A DNA stretch of 13,165 nucleotides from positions 1-13,165 of the forward strand of contig JAQSXN010000032.1 in assembly GCA_029256665.1 (NCBI GenBank), read 5' to 3'. Made by a program: the position numbers and the translations under genes. How positions within the stretch are numbered: position 1 is the first letter of the stretch; each line of letters opens with the position of its first letter. Below the pieces are notes generated by a model. That model did not search any database. It had not been told where the DNA came from and saw only the letters and a program-made list of their open reading frames with translations. The stretch comes from Paenibacillus sp. (GTDB lineage: Bacteria; Bacillota; Bacilli; Paenibacillales; Paenibacillaceae). Positions 5,652 through 13,150 of the stretch are shown here, piece after piece.

Positions 5652-6758
5652 ATGTCAGACCTGCTGAACGACGAATACTACATGACGCTGGCGCTCGACA
5701 TGGCAGCCAAAGCGACGGGGCAGACGGATATAAATCCCGTTGTGGGATGCGTTATCGTCAAGGGCGGACGGATCGTGGGGCTCGGCGCGCACTTGAGGCG
5801 GGGCGAAGGCCACGCAGAGGTGCACGCGCTGCGGATGGCCGGCGCCGATGCGGAGGGCTCTACCGTATACGTAACGCTCGAGCCGTGCAGTCATTACGGC
5901 AAGACGCCGCCTTGCTGCGAACGCATTATCGAGGCCAAAGCGGCGAGAGTCGTCGTTGCCGCGACCGACCCTAATCCGAAGGTGGCCGGCAGCGGCATCG
6001 CCCGTTTAAGACAGCAGGGCATTCAAGTGGATGTCGGTCTCCTAGAAGATCGGTCGCAACAAATGAACGAAAAGTTTAATGCGTTTATTACGACCGGCAT
6101 GCCCTTCGTTACGCTCAAGACGGCCAGCACGCTCGACGGCAAGGTCGCGAGCCGAACCGGCCACAGTCAATGGGTAACGGGTCCTGAGGCGAGAGAACAG
6201 GTCCACCTGCTCCGCCACCAGCATCAAGGCATCATGGCGGGCATCGGCACCGTCGTCGCCGACGATCCGCTGCTGACGACGCGCACGGCCGTTGACGGGC
6301 TGCATCCGGTCCGGATCATCGTCGACTCCAGATTGACGTTGCCCGTGAATGCCAGAGTCGTGGCGGACAAATCGGCGCAGACGATCGTACTGACTACGGA
6401 AGCGGCCGATAAGGATAAATCCCGCTTGCTGCGGGCTGAAGGCGTGGAAATCGTGTACTGCGGTCCGGGACCGTCCGTCGATCTGAAAGCGGCCATGAAA
6501 CAATTGGCGGAACGGGAGATCGGTTCGGTGCTGCTGGAAGGCGGCGGCAAGCTTAACGGATCCATGCTGGACGCGGAGTTGGTCCATAAGGTAATTCTGT
6601 ACATGGCGCCGAAGCTGATCGGCGGCGACGAATCGCCGCAGAGCTTCCGGTTCCCGGGACGCGAGTTCATGGACGATGCGATCGCTTTGGAGAGGCTGCA
6701 GGTCGAGATGGCCGGCGCGGACATCCGCATAACGGGGTATCCCGTTTATAGAAAATAA
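5652..6758 (+). CDS. ribD: Bifunctional riboflavin deaminase/reductase
   Basis: RibD carries out the second and third steps from GTP: it deaminates the pyrimidinone 2,5-diamino-6-ribosylamino-4(3H)-pyrimidinone 5'-phosphate, then reduces the ribosyl side chain with NADPH. The 368-residue protein has an N-terminal deaminase domain with the zinc site HAE (54-56) and PCSHYGKTPPC (78-88), and NPVVGCVIV at 28-36. The C-terminal reductase domain follows, with KTASTLDGKVA (156-166), GIGTVVADDPLLTTR (197-211) and LLEGGGKLNGS (294-304). Length fits the family (about 360). I chose ATG 5652, 9 bases after AAAGGGGG; the frame is open back to 5523, but that would translate the leader hairpins and terminator. 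It is first of four rib genes and directly under riboswitch control. RibE follows after 17 bases. Confidence 0.97.
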   Translation: MSDLLNDEYYMTLALDMAAKATGQTDINPVVGCVIVKGGRIVGLGAHLRRGEGHAEVHALRMAGADAEGSTVYVTLEPCSHYGKTPPCCERIIEAKAARVVVAATDPNPKVAGSGIARLRQQGIQVDVGLLEDRSQQMNEKFNAFITTGMPFVTLKTASTLDGKVASRTGHSQWVTGPEAREQVHLLRHQHQGIMAGIGTVVADDPLLTTRTAVDGLHPVRIIVDSRLTLPVNARVVADKSAQTIVLTTEAADKDKSRLLRAEGVEIVYCGPGPSVDLKAAMKQLAEREIGSVLLEGGGKLNGSMLDAELVHKVILYMAPKLIGGDESPQSFRFPGREFMDDAIALERLQVEMAGADIRITGYPVYRK

Positions 6759-6775
6759 GGGAGGGGAGCAGCGAG

Positions 6776-7450
6776 ATGTTTACCGGATTGGTTGAAGAAG
6801 TAGGCCGGATGAGAAACGTATATCGTCAAGGCGAAGCCATGAAGCTGACGATCGGCGCAACGCTCGTCGCGCAAGGAGCCGCGATAGGAGACAGCATCGC
6901 CGTTAACGGCGTTTGTCTGACGGTAACCTCCTTTGACGGAGCATCCTTTACGGCCGATGTGATGCCCGAGACTTACAGAAAGTCGTCCCTTTGCACGCTG
7001 AAGCCCGGAGATCCCGTAAACTTGGAACGGGCGATGATGGTCGGCGCGAGGTTTGGCGGCCATATCGTGCAAGGCCACGTCGACGGTACCGGAAAGGTGG
7101 TTGCCAGGCGCGTGGATGCGAACGCGGTCGTGTTTGCGATCGACGCGGAAGATCCGGAGCTTATGCGATACATTATACCGAAGGGCTCCGTAACGATCGA
7201 TGGCATTAGTCTGACGGTCGTCGCAACCTCGCAATCCGGATTTACCGTGTCCATCATCCCGCATACGCTTGCCGAAACGGCGCTTGCCGTAAGGCAACCG
7301 GGCGATATGGTCAACATTGAGAGCGATATTATCGGCAAATACGTCGATCACTTGCTCCATTATCGGGGCAGCGGCAACGGAGATGGATCGCGAGGCCTTG
7401 CCAAGCCAAGCCTTACGGCGGATTATTTGTCTCAGCATGGATTTATGTAA
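6776..7450 (+). CDS. ribE: Riboflavin synthase, alpha subunit
   Basis: This enzyme dismutates two molecules of 6,7-dimethyl-8-ribityllumazine into riboflavin and the pyrimidinedione that is recycled by lumazine synthase. The 224 residues form two similar lumazine-binding barrels: repeat one begins MFTGLVEEVG and holds VNGVCLTV (43-50), and repeat two begins near GGHIVQGHVDG (94-104) and holds IDGISLTV (141-148), ending with NIESDIIGKYV (180-190). The C-terminal helix, from about 192, drives trimer formation in the family. Length is close to the B. subtilis protein (215), with a slightly longer tail. ATG 6776 follows a strong GGAGGGG (6760-6766). Other organisms call this gene ribC or ribB; ribE is the Bacillus name. 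It lies 17 bases after ribD and 42 before ribBA in one operon. Confidence 0.97.
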   Translation: MFTGLVEEVGRMRNVYRQGEAMKLTIGATLVAQGAAIGDSIAVNGVCLTVTSFDGASFTADVMPETYRKSSLCTLKPGDPVNLERAMMVGARFGGHIVQGHVDGTGKVVARRVDANAVVFAIDAEDPELMRYIIPKGSVTIDGISLTVVATSQSGFTVSIIPHTLAETALAVRQPGDMVNIESDIIGKYVDHLLHYRGSGNGDGSRGLAKPSLTADYLSQHGFM

Positions 7451-7492
7451 TACGCGCGGATTTTCGGCTTACACACAGAGGGAGGGAAACCG

Positions 7493-8749
7493 ATGAATAC
7501 AGAGAGTGGATTGTTTGATGACATTGAATCCGCAATAGCGGATCTGATGCAAGGAAGGCCCGTCATCGTTGTCGACGACGAAGACAGAGAGAACGAAGGC
7601 GACTTGATCGCGCTTGCCGACAAGGCGACGCCAGAGGTCATCAACTTTATGATAACGGAGGCGCGGGGACTAGTATGCGTGCCGATTACGAAAGAAAGGG
7701 CAGAAGAGCTTGATCTTCCGCCCATGGTCGCCCATAATACGGATTATCACGGTACGGCGTTTACCGTATCCATTGACCATGATTCGACGACGACCGGCAT
7801 CTCGGCCTATGAGCGCTCGCTGTCCGTTAAGGCGTTGATCGATCCCGCGGCCAAAGCGGCCGACTTCCGCAGACCCGGACATATCTTTCCGTTGATCGCC
7901 AAAGACGGCGGCGTGCTGCGCCGCGCGGGCCACACCGAAGCGGCGATCGATCTTGCCGCGCTCTGCGGCGCAAGCCCGGCTGCCGTCATCTGCGAGGTCA
8001 TCAAAGAAGACGGGACGATGGCGCGCTTGCCGGATCTCGAGGAATTCAAGCGAAAGCATGGCCTAAAGCTGATTACGATTCAAGAGCTGATCCGATACCG
8101 CAACGAAAAGGATAAACTGGTTGATCGCGTAGTCGACGTTCGGCTGCCAACGGACTTCGGCGAATTCCGAGCCATCGCCTATACGAACCAAGTGGACGAC
8201 AAGGAGCATGTCGCATTGGTGAAAGGCGAGATCAAGCCTGGCGAGCCTTTGCTCGTGCGAGTCCATTCCGAATGCCTGACGGGCGACGTGTTCCACTCGC
8301 ATCGCTGCGATTGCGGGCCTCAGTTGGAAGCAGCCCTTAAGCAAATCGACGAAGCGGGAAGCGGCGTCTTGCTCTACATGCGTCAAGAAGGCAGAGGGAT
8401 CGGCCTGATCAACAAGCTGAAGGCTTACGCGCTGCAAGAACAAGGACTCGACACGGTCGAAGCGAACATTAAGCTCGGCTTTGCCCCCGATTTGCGCGAA
8501 TACGGCATCGGCGCCCAAATTCTAAAGGATCTAGGCATCAGCAAGATGCGTCTGCTCACCAATAACCCGCGCAAAATCCGCGGTTTGGAGGGTTACGGCA
8601 TCGAGGTGGTTGAACGGGTTCCGATCCAGATGGAAGCCAACGACAGCAATCGCAATTATTTGCGCACGAAACGCACGAAGCTGGGCCATCTGCTTCGGCC
8701 GGAAGCGCTGGAGCAGTTGGAGCAGCAACCGGCAAATGAACAAACGTAA
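7493..8749 (+). CDS. ribBA: Bifunctional 3,4-dihydroxy-2-butanone 4-phosphate synthase / GTP cyclohydrolase II
   Basis: The 418-residue fusion supplies both precursors of the riboflavin ring. Residues 1 to about 205 are the dihydroxybutanone phosphate synthase, acting on ribulose 5-phosphate: the acidic metal-binding loop [10 protein letters not shown] (28-37), RPGH (127-130) and RAGHTEA (144-150) are intact. Residues from about 206 are GTP cyclohydrolase II, which opens [13 protein letters not shown] (256-265), the zinc cysteines Cys261, Cys272 and Cys274 in [17 protein letters not shown] (297-305) and LLTNNPRK (354-361). All key residues I can check are present, so both halves look active. 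GGGAGGG lies just upstream of ATG 7493. In B. subtilis the gene is called ribA or ribBA and occupies the same place in the operon. Confidence 0.98.
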   Translation: MNTESGLFDDIESAIADLMQGRPVIVVDDEDRENEGDLIALADKATPEVINFMITEARGLVCVPITKERAEELDLPPMVAHNTDYHGTAFTVSIDHDSTTTGISAYERSLSVKALIDPAAKAADFRRPGHIFPLIAKDGGVLRRAGHTEAAIDLAALCGASPAAVICEVIKEDGTMARLPDLEEFKRKHGLKLITIQELIRYRNEKDKLVDRVVDVRLPTDFGEFRAIAYTNQVDDKEHVALVKGEIKPGEPLLVRVHSECLTGDVFHSHRCDCGPQLEAALKQIDEAGSGVLLYMRQEGRGIGLINKLKAYALQEQGLDTVEANIKLGFAPDLREYGIGAQILKDLGISKMRLLTNNPRKIRGLEGYGIEVVERVPIQMEANDSNRNYLRTKRTKLGHLLRPEALEQLEQQPANEQT

Positions 8750-8810
8750 AGATCGAAAGCCGAGCGCAAAAAACACCTGATCTAACATAAACGGAGAGGA
8801 AGAGATAGCA

Positions 8811-9281
8811 ATGGCAAAAGTATACGAAGGACATTTAGTATCGCAAGGATTGAAGTACGGGGTAGTGGTCGGCAGATTCAACGAGTTTATCAGCGGCAAG
8901 CTGCTAAGCGGAGCGCTCGACGCGTTCAAGCGGCACGGAGCCAATGACGATGACGTGGAAGTCGCTTGGGTGCCGGGCGCATTCGAAATCCCGCTGATCG
9001 CTCAGAAGATGGCCGAAAGCGGCAAATACGATGCCGTCATTACGCTTGGCGCCGTCATTAGGGGATCAACGCCGCACTTTGATTATGTATGCAACGAAGC
9101 CGCCAAAGGAGTGGCCTCCATCGCGCTTAAAACAGGCGTTCCTACGATCTTCGGCGTATTGACCGTCGACTCCATCGAACAAGCGATCGAACGCGCGGGC
9201 ACGAAAGCCGGCAACAAGGGCTACGAAGCGGCCGTAAGCGCAGTCGAGATGGCGAATTTGACGAAACAGCTGCAAGGGTAA
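8811..9281 (+). CDS. ribH: 6,7-dimethyl-8-ribityllumazine synthase
   Basis: RibH condenses the pyrimidinedione product with 3,4-dihydroxybutanone 4-phosphate to give lumazine, the substrate of RibE. The 156-residue protein has the family markers GRFNEFIS (21-28), PGAFEIP (55-61), the substrate loop [14 protein letters not shown] (80-93) with catalytic His89, FGVLT (114-118) and GTKAGNKG (130-137). In Bacillus this subunit forms a 60-mer capsid that can enclose riboflavin synthase; the sequence is typical of that icosahedral type, but assembly state cannot be read from it alone. GGAGAGGA precedes ATG 8811. It is the last biosynthetic gene here; the acetyltransferase-like ribT found after ribH in B. 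subtilis is absent. No terminator follows before scpA. Confidence 0.97.
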   Translation: MAKVYEGHLVSQGLKYGVVVGRFNEFISGKLLSGALDAFKRHGANDDDVEVAWVPGAFEIPLIAQKMAESGKYDAVITLGAVIRGSTPHFDYVCNEAAKGVASIALKTGVPTIFGVLTVDSIEQAIERAGTKAGNKGYEAAVSAVEMANLTKQLQG

Positions 9282-9324
9282 CGAAATACGAAATACAGCT
9301 TCAGAACATTGGGAGGTCGCGCGA

Positions 9325-10107
9325 GTGTCTGTGCTTTACAAGCTTGAATCGTTTGAAGGACCTCTGGATCTGCTGCTTCATCTCATCGATAAAGCGGAGA
9401 TCGACATCCACGAGATATCCATCAGCGAAATAACGATTCAGTACATGGAATATCTCGATGCCATGAAGGAGCTCGAGCTCGACGTGACCAGCGAGTTCCT
9501 TGTGATGGCGGCAACGCTGCTTGCGATCAAGAGCAAGCAGCTGCTGCCGAAGCCGCCGGTGTTCGAAGAGGATTACGGAGATTGGTACGAGGACGACGGC
9601 ATCGATTCGAGAGAAGAGCTCATTCAGAAGCTGCTCGAATACAAAAGGTTCAAGGTGATCGCGGAGCAGCTGCGGGAAAAGGAATTCGAACGCAGCCTGG
9701 TCTTCTCCAGGGAACCGGAGGATATGACGCCGTTCCTGCTCGAGGAGAAAGTGAATCCGCTCGAGGGGCTTCATGTCTCCGATCTTGTCGCCGCGTTCCA
9801 GAGGGCGCTGCGCAAGGCGGCGAGGCGTAACGTCATTGCCACCGTGCATCGGGACGAAATATCGGTCAAGGATCGGATTCGGGATATCGTCGACGTGCTG
9901 CGGCAGTTCGAGACGGTCCGGTTCTCCAAGTTGATTAGGGAAAATATGGATAAGCACGAAATCGTCGTCACCTTCCTGGCGATATTGGAGCTCATGAAGA
10001 TGAAGCATATCCGTTGCTTCCAGCATGGACTCTTCGACGACATCGTCATTCACTGGAGAGGAGAAGCTAACGGCGATGGAATTTCAGAAGTTGAAGTCGA
10101 TTATTGA
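9325..10107 (+). CDS. scpA: Segregation and condensation protein A (kleisin)
   Basis: ScpA is the kleisin that bridges the two heads of the SMC dimer and, with ScpB, forms the condensin that organises and separates chromosomes on the nucleoid. The 260-residue protein starts SVLYKLESFEGPLDLLLHLI, the classic N-terminal helical domain that binds the SMC neck. It continues with LDVTSEFLVMAATLLAIKS (52-70), an acidic linker (80-95, EEDYGDWYEDDG), and the C-terminal winged helix with VVTFLAILELMK (214-225). The start is GTG at 9325, supported by GGGAGGT (9311-9317) 7 bases upstream. The tail after residue 245 differs from B. subtilis. It begins 43 bases after ribH with no terminator, and its last 32 bases overlap scpB. 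Confidence 0.96.
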   Translation: MSVLYKLESFEGPLDLLLHLIDKAEIDIHEISISEITIQYMEYLDAMKELELDVTSEFLVMAATLLAIKSKQLLPKPPVFEEDYGDWYEDDGIDSREELIQKLLEYKRFKVIAEQLREKEFERSLVFSREPEDMTPFLLEEKVNPLEGLHVSDLVAAFQRALRKAARRNVIATVHRDEISVKDRIRDIVDVLRQFETVRFSKLIRENMDKHEIVVTFLAILELMKMKHIRCFQHGLFDDIVIHWRGEANGDGISEVEVDY

Positions 10108-10681
10108 AGGATTGCTCTTTATGGCGGGGGACGAAGGATTAACGAAACGCCAGCTCGCCGATATTATGCAGCTGGATGCGGACTACGCCGCGGAGCTCGT
10201 ATACGATCTGCAGCGCGATCTGGAGCGCGAGGAACGCGGCGTCCAAATTACGGAGGTTGCGGCCTCATTCCGGATGACTACTCACCCGGAGCATGCGCCT
10301 TATTTTGAACGCATGGCGTACACCCCTACGCGCTCGCAGCTTTCCCAAGCGGCGCTGGAGACGTTGTCCATCGTCGCGTACCGTCAACCGATTACCCGAA
10401 TCGATATCGAGGAAATTCGGGGAGTCAAGAGCGATCGGGCGATCCAGTCGCTCGTCTCGAAGGATTTGATTGAAGAAGTCGGCAGAGCGGAAGCGATCGG
10501 ACGGCCGATTCTGTACGGAACGACGAAATCATTTCTCGATTATTTCGGATTGCCGTCGATCAAAGAGTTGCCGGAGCCCAAACATGTCGACATCGACGAC
10601 GCGCTCGACGAGCAAACGCAGCTCTTGTTCGAGCGACTGGATGGACGTCAAATGACGATCGAAGAAATTAAAGAAGATTAA
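10076..10681 (+). CDS. scpB: Segregation and condensation protein B
   Basis: ScpB dimers bind the central part of ScpA in the SMC-ScpAB condensin. The 201-residue protein consists of two winged-helix domains: the first around 5-85 (EGLLFMAGDEGLTKRQLADI, 11-30) and the second around 88-160, with the signature LSQAALETLSIVAYRQPITR (89-108), IEEIRGVKS and GRPILYGTTKSFLDYFGL. The C-terminal 35 residues are acidic, a normal variable tail. I chose ATG 10076, which lies inside scpA (32-base overlap) and follows AGAGGAG (10057-10063); the spacer of 12 is long, but the MEFQKLKSIIEGLL beginning matches family members. The overlap points to coupled translation that keeps the two subunits balanced. Confidence 0.96.
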   Translation: MEFQKLKSIIEGLLFMAGDEGLTKRQLADIMQLDADYAAELVYDLQRDLEREERGVQITEVAASFRMTTHPEHAPYFERMAYTPTRSQLSQAALETLSIVAYRQPITRIDIEEIRGVKSDRAIQSLVSKDLIEEVGRAEAIGRPILYGTTKSFLDYFGLPSIKELPEPKHVDIDDALDEQTQLLFERLDGRQMTIEEIKED

Positions 10682-10682
10682 A

Positions 10683-10713
10683 GTATGAACTAGAGCCGCT
10701 CAAGCCAATACTA
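10683..10713 (+). promoter_or_regulatory. Possible forespore (sigma-F-type) promoter of ytfI-ytfJ
   Basis: GTATG at 10683-10687 and GCCAATACTA at 10704-10713, 16 bases apart, match the sigma-F pattern GYWTA and GGNRANANTR at all but one fixed base in each element. The inner AATACTA also resembles the sigma-G -10. The site starts just after the scpB stop. ytfJ is a forespore gene in B. subtilis, which supports the reading. An alternative sigma-A -10, TATAAT at 10723-10728, has no good -35. Confidence 0.4.
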
Positions 10714-10749
10714 TGTTCAGCCTATAATTGGGAACGGAGGAACGAAAGC

Positions 10750-11439
10750 ATGTTTTCTCACCCGTATGGCTGGATATTGGCGGGCGGACTTTTTTTTGTT
10801 TTGCTGATCGCGACGGCATGTTCCTCCCAGGTGATCATTAACGGGCATGTCAGAAGAATCGGCAGCAACGATGACGCGGAAGTCCGGATCCAGGCGTTAT
10901 TCGGCTTGCTGAAGTTTAAATATGAAATTCCGTTTGCGAGCATCGAAGGGCTGTCCATCAAGATGCAAGAGGAAGTCAGCACTAAAAACGCGGGGATCGA
11001 TTCATGGAAAGAATACAATGACGAGATCAACCCGGAGAAGGTCGTTACTCTGCTTGACAAAATGAAGCAGGTGCTGACGCTCACGAAAGATCTGACGGGA
11101 TGGCTAAAAAAAACGATGACCAAAGTGGAGCTTACCCGATGGAGATGGACGACCTCCATAGGCACTGGCGACGCCATGTGGACGGCGATGGCGACCGGCG
11201 TCATCTGGTCGGTGCAATCCTCCGTGCTTGGCGTCCTCTCCCAATTCGTTCAAGTGAAGACGGAACCGGTCATGGAGGTACAGCCTATCTTTAACCGATC
11301 GGCATTCGCGACCGAATGGTCGTGCATAGCCCAAATCCGGTTCGGTTATGCTATTCTTGCCGGATTGCAGCTTCTGCTCCGCGTCAAGAAAACGAAAGGA
11401 GGCGTTAAAGCATGGCAGAACATCCTATCCAAGGCCTAA
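10750..11439 (+). CDS. ytfI: DUF2953 membrane-associated protein YtfI
   Basis: This 229-residue protein has one N-terminal hydrophobic segment (about residues 7-24, GWILAGGLFFVLLIATA) followed by a mostly soluble region. The conserved DUF2953 block is WRWTTSIGTGDAMWTAMATG (131-150) and VIWSVQSSVLG (151-161), plus PIFNR near 179. In B. subtilis the homologue ytfI sits directly before ytfJ, the same pairing seen here. No biochemical function is established; co-occurrence with ytfJ suggests a role in spore formation or germination, which is inference. GGAGG (10736-10740) supports ATG 10750. The last 28 bases overlap ytfJ. Two homopolymer runs lie in the reading frame, T8 at 10790-10797 and A8 at 11106-11113; both are intact here. 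Cys24 is not in a proper lipobox, so I do not call it a lipoprotein. Confidence 0.85.
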   Translation: MFSHPYGWILAGGLFFVLLIATACSSQVIINGHVRRIGSNDDAEVRIQALFGLLKFKYEIPFASIEGLSIKMQEEVSTKNAGIDSWKEYNDEINPEKVVTLLDKMKQVLTLTKDLTGWLKKTMTKVELTRWRWTTSIGTGDAMWTAMATGVIWSVQSSVLGVLSQFVQVKTEPVMEVQPIFNRSAFATEWSCIAQIRFGYAILAGLQLLLRVKKTKGGVKAWQNILSKA

Positions 11440-11906
11440 TGCAAACCGCAATGGAAAATATCAAGGAAATGGTCGACGTCAATACAATCGTAGGGGATCC
11501 GGTTCAGACGCCGGACGGCAGCATTATTATGCCGATTTCCAAGGTGGGCTTCGGCTTCGTGGCCGGAGGCAGCGACATTCGCATCGATTCTTCGGATCAA
11601 CATCATAATGGAGGCGCCAAAGATGCGCACAACGCGCACGTGGCAATGCCATTCGGCGGAGGCAGCGGCGGAGGCGTATCGATAACGCCGATCGCATTCC
11701 TCGTCGTCGGCACGCAGGGCGTGAAGATCGTTCCGCTCGACAATCAGACGCATCTGATGGAGCGTATCATCGATTCCGCGCCTGGCGTATTCGACAAAAT
11801 TCAAACGATGGTGAAAAAGAACAGCTCGGTGTCCGGATCTGCCGATTTCGTGGAATCGGCTTCGATTCTGGACGAAGTCCAGGACACTACGCAGTATAAC
11901 GGTTAA
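11412..11906 (+). CDS. ytfJ: GerW-family sporulation protein YtfJ
   Basis: The 164-residue protein matches the YtfJ/GerW family throughout: HPIQGLMQTAMENIKEMVDV (4-23), NTIVGDPVQTPDGS (24-37), KVGFGFVAGGS (44-54), the glycine stretch FGGGSGGGVSITPIAFLVV (81-99) and DNQTHLMERIIDSAP (110-124). Family members are made in the forespore and needed for normal germination in Bacillus anthracis (GerW); the molecular activity is not known. The segment between the two glycine-rich parts (residues 62-78, DQHHNGGAKDAHNAHVA) is histidine-rich with four histidines; this part is variable in the family. An ideal AAAGGAGG (11395-11402) stands 9 bases before ATG 11412 and lies inside ytfI. A terminator follows 18 bases after the stop. 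Confidence 0.93.
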   Translation: MAEHPIQGLMQTAMENIKEMVDVNTIVGDPVQTPDGSIIMPISKVGFGFVAGGSDIRIDSSDQHHNGGAKDAHNAHVAMPFGGGSGGGVSITPIAFLVVGTQGVKIVPLDNQTHLMERIIDSAPGVFDKIQTMVKKNSSVSGSADFVESASILDEVQDTTQYNG

Positions 11907-11924
11907 CCCTCATAGAAATGACGG

Positions 11925-11954
11925 ACTGCCCGCAAGGGCAGTTTTTCTATTTTT
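11925..11954 (+). terminator. Rho-independent terminator after ytfJ
   Basis: A perfect 7-bp stem, ACTGCCC (11925-11931) with GGGCAGT (11936-11942), is capped by the stable GCAA tetraloop and followed by TTTTCTATTTTT. This ends the ytfI-ytfJ transcript and separates it from dacB. Confidence 0.92.
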
Positions 11955-11969
11955 AACGCCATATGGCTC

Positions 11970-11998
11970 GTCTACGCGGCCCCGTACAAGCATATACT
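11970..11998 (+). promoter_or_regulatory. Possible sigma-E-type promoter of dacB
   Basis: CATATACT at 11991-11998 matches the sigma-E -10 pattern CATACAMT at seven of eight positions. Thirteen bases upstream is GTCTACGC (11970-11977), which shares only the leading GTC with the usual -35. B. subtilis dacB is transcribed by mother-cell sigma-E, and the site lies between the upstream terminator and the gene. The weak -35 makes this tentative; TATACT at 11993-11998 could instead serve another sigma factor. Confidence 0.35.
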
Positions 11999-12064
11999 AT
12001 CACGAGGAAGGACGCCGTCCATAACGGCATCTTAGCGTTCGCAACGAGAGGAGTCATCGCAACT

Positions 12065-13150
12065 ATGAAAGATTCATTACGGAGGACATTACGATTTGCC
12101 TTCGCGTTGATCGCCAGCGCCGCGCTTGTGCTGCCGGTTATACTGCCAACAAACGCGGTAAGCGCGGCTCCGTCGATCGGAACCAACGCGAGGGCGGCGG
12201 CGTTAATCGACGTAACCTCCGGGCGGTTGCTGTATAGCAGCAATGGAGATACGCCAATGCGCATCGCCAGCTTGACCAAGATCATGACAGCCATCGTCGC
12301 GATCGAGCACGGCCGGTTAACCGATGTCGTCAAGACGCCAAAACGGGCGGTAGGCAAGGAAGGATCATCCATCTATCTGCAGCTTGGCGAAGAAATGACG
12401 CTGCATAATATGTTGTACGGGCTTATGCTGCGCTCCGGCAACGATGCGGCAACGGCCATCGCCGAGCATGTCGGCGGCTCGGAGGCGGGATTCGTTCATT
12501 TGATGAACGAGAAAGCTGCATTTATAGGTCTGACGAACAGCTCGTTCAAAAATCCCCATGGCCTTGATGAGGAAGGGCATTATTCTTCGGCCAACGATCT
12601 GGCCAAGCTGTCGGCCTACGCGCTTCGTAATCAGGCCTTTGCCGAAATCGTGCGAACGAAGGTAAAGCAAGTGCCGAATCCGCATGATAGTTGGAATTAT
12701 GCCTGGAAGAACAAAAATAAAATGCTGACGCTATACGAAGGCGCGGACGGCGTCAAAACCGGGTATACGAAAAAGTCTTTCCGGTGCCTTGTCAGCTCGG
12801 CGACCCGTGGCGGTCAGCAACTGGCCGCGGTTACGATCAACGACGGCGACGATTGGAACGATCACAGCCATTTGCTCGACTGGGGCTTTGAACATTTCCC
12901 GCTTCAAACCGTCGCGGAAAAGGGCGAGGCCATTGCCGGCTATCCGTACGCGCTTGGAGGTTCCTTCCGCTATCCGCTGCAAGAAGGAGAACAATCGACG
13001 ATTCATACGAAGTTGACGTTGATCGATCCGTTATCGACGGGATATGCGCTTGGCGAAAGAGGAACGTTGGAATTCCAAATGCAGGGCGTGACGATTGGTA
13101 TCGTTCCGGTCTACGAGCCGGATAGCGTCAGGATGGAATTTCAGCAATAA
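12065..13150 (+). CDS. dacB: D-alanyl-D-alanine carboxypeptidase (sporulation PBP5*-like)
   Basis: This low-molecular-weight penicillin-binding protein trims the terminal D-alanine of peptidoglycan side chains. The 361-residue precursor has a signal peptide (basic start, hydrophobic 11-28, likely cleavage after AVSA at 34). The active site is complete: Ser69 and Lys72 in ASLTK, SGN at 124-126, and KTG at 231-233. GSSIYLQLGE, GLMLRSGNDAATAIAEHVGG and NPHGLDEEGHYSS are close to B. subtilis DacB, the sigma-E-controlled enzyme that sets spore cortex cross-linking. The position after scpB also matches. The PBP5-type C-terminal domain spans about 277-360. The protein ends at MEFQQ without an obvious amphipathic anchor helix. 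I chose ATG 12065, with AGAGGAG (12047-12053) 11 bases upstream; the upstream in-frame extension lacks a signal-like start. DacF is the main alternative. Confidence 0.88.
   Translation: MKDSLRRTLRFAFALIASAALVLPVILPTNAVSAAPSIGTNARAAALIDVTSGRLLYSSNGDTPMRIASLTKIMTAIVAIEHGRLTDVVKTPKRAVGKEGSSIYLQLGEEMTLHNMLYGLMLRSGNDAATAIAEHVGGSEAGFVHLMNEKAAFIGLTNSSFKNPHGLDEEGHYSSANDLAKLSAYALRNQAFAEIVRTKVKQVPNPHDSWNYAWKNKNKMLTLYEGADGVKTGYTKKSFRCLVSSATRGGQQLAAVTINDGDDWNDHSHLLDWGFEHFPLQTVAEKGEAIAGYPYALGGSFRYPLQEGEQSTIHTKLTLIDPLSTGYALGERGTLEFQMQGVTIGIVPVYEPDSVRMEFQQ

Noticed and set aside
9281..9296. Tandem ACGAAAT repeat between ribH and scpA
   Set aside because: Two 7-base copies in a short AT-rich spacer are expected by chance, and no operator or other role is apparent.
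10807..10821. Lipobox-like IATAC in YtfI, suggesting a lipoprotein
   Set aside because: The residue three before the cysteine is Ala rather than Leu, the N-terminus lacks basic residues before the hydrophobic segment, and DUF2953 proteins are not known as lipoproteins.
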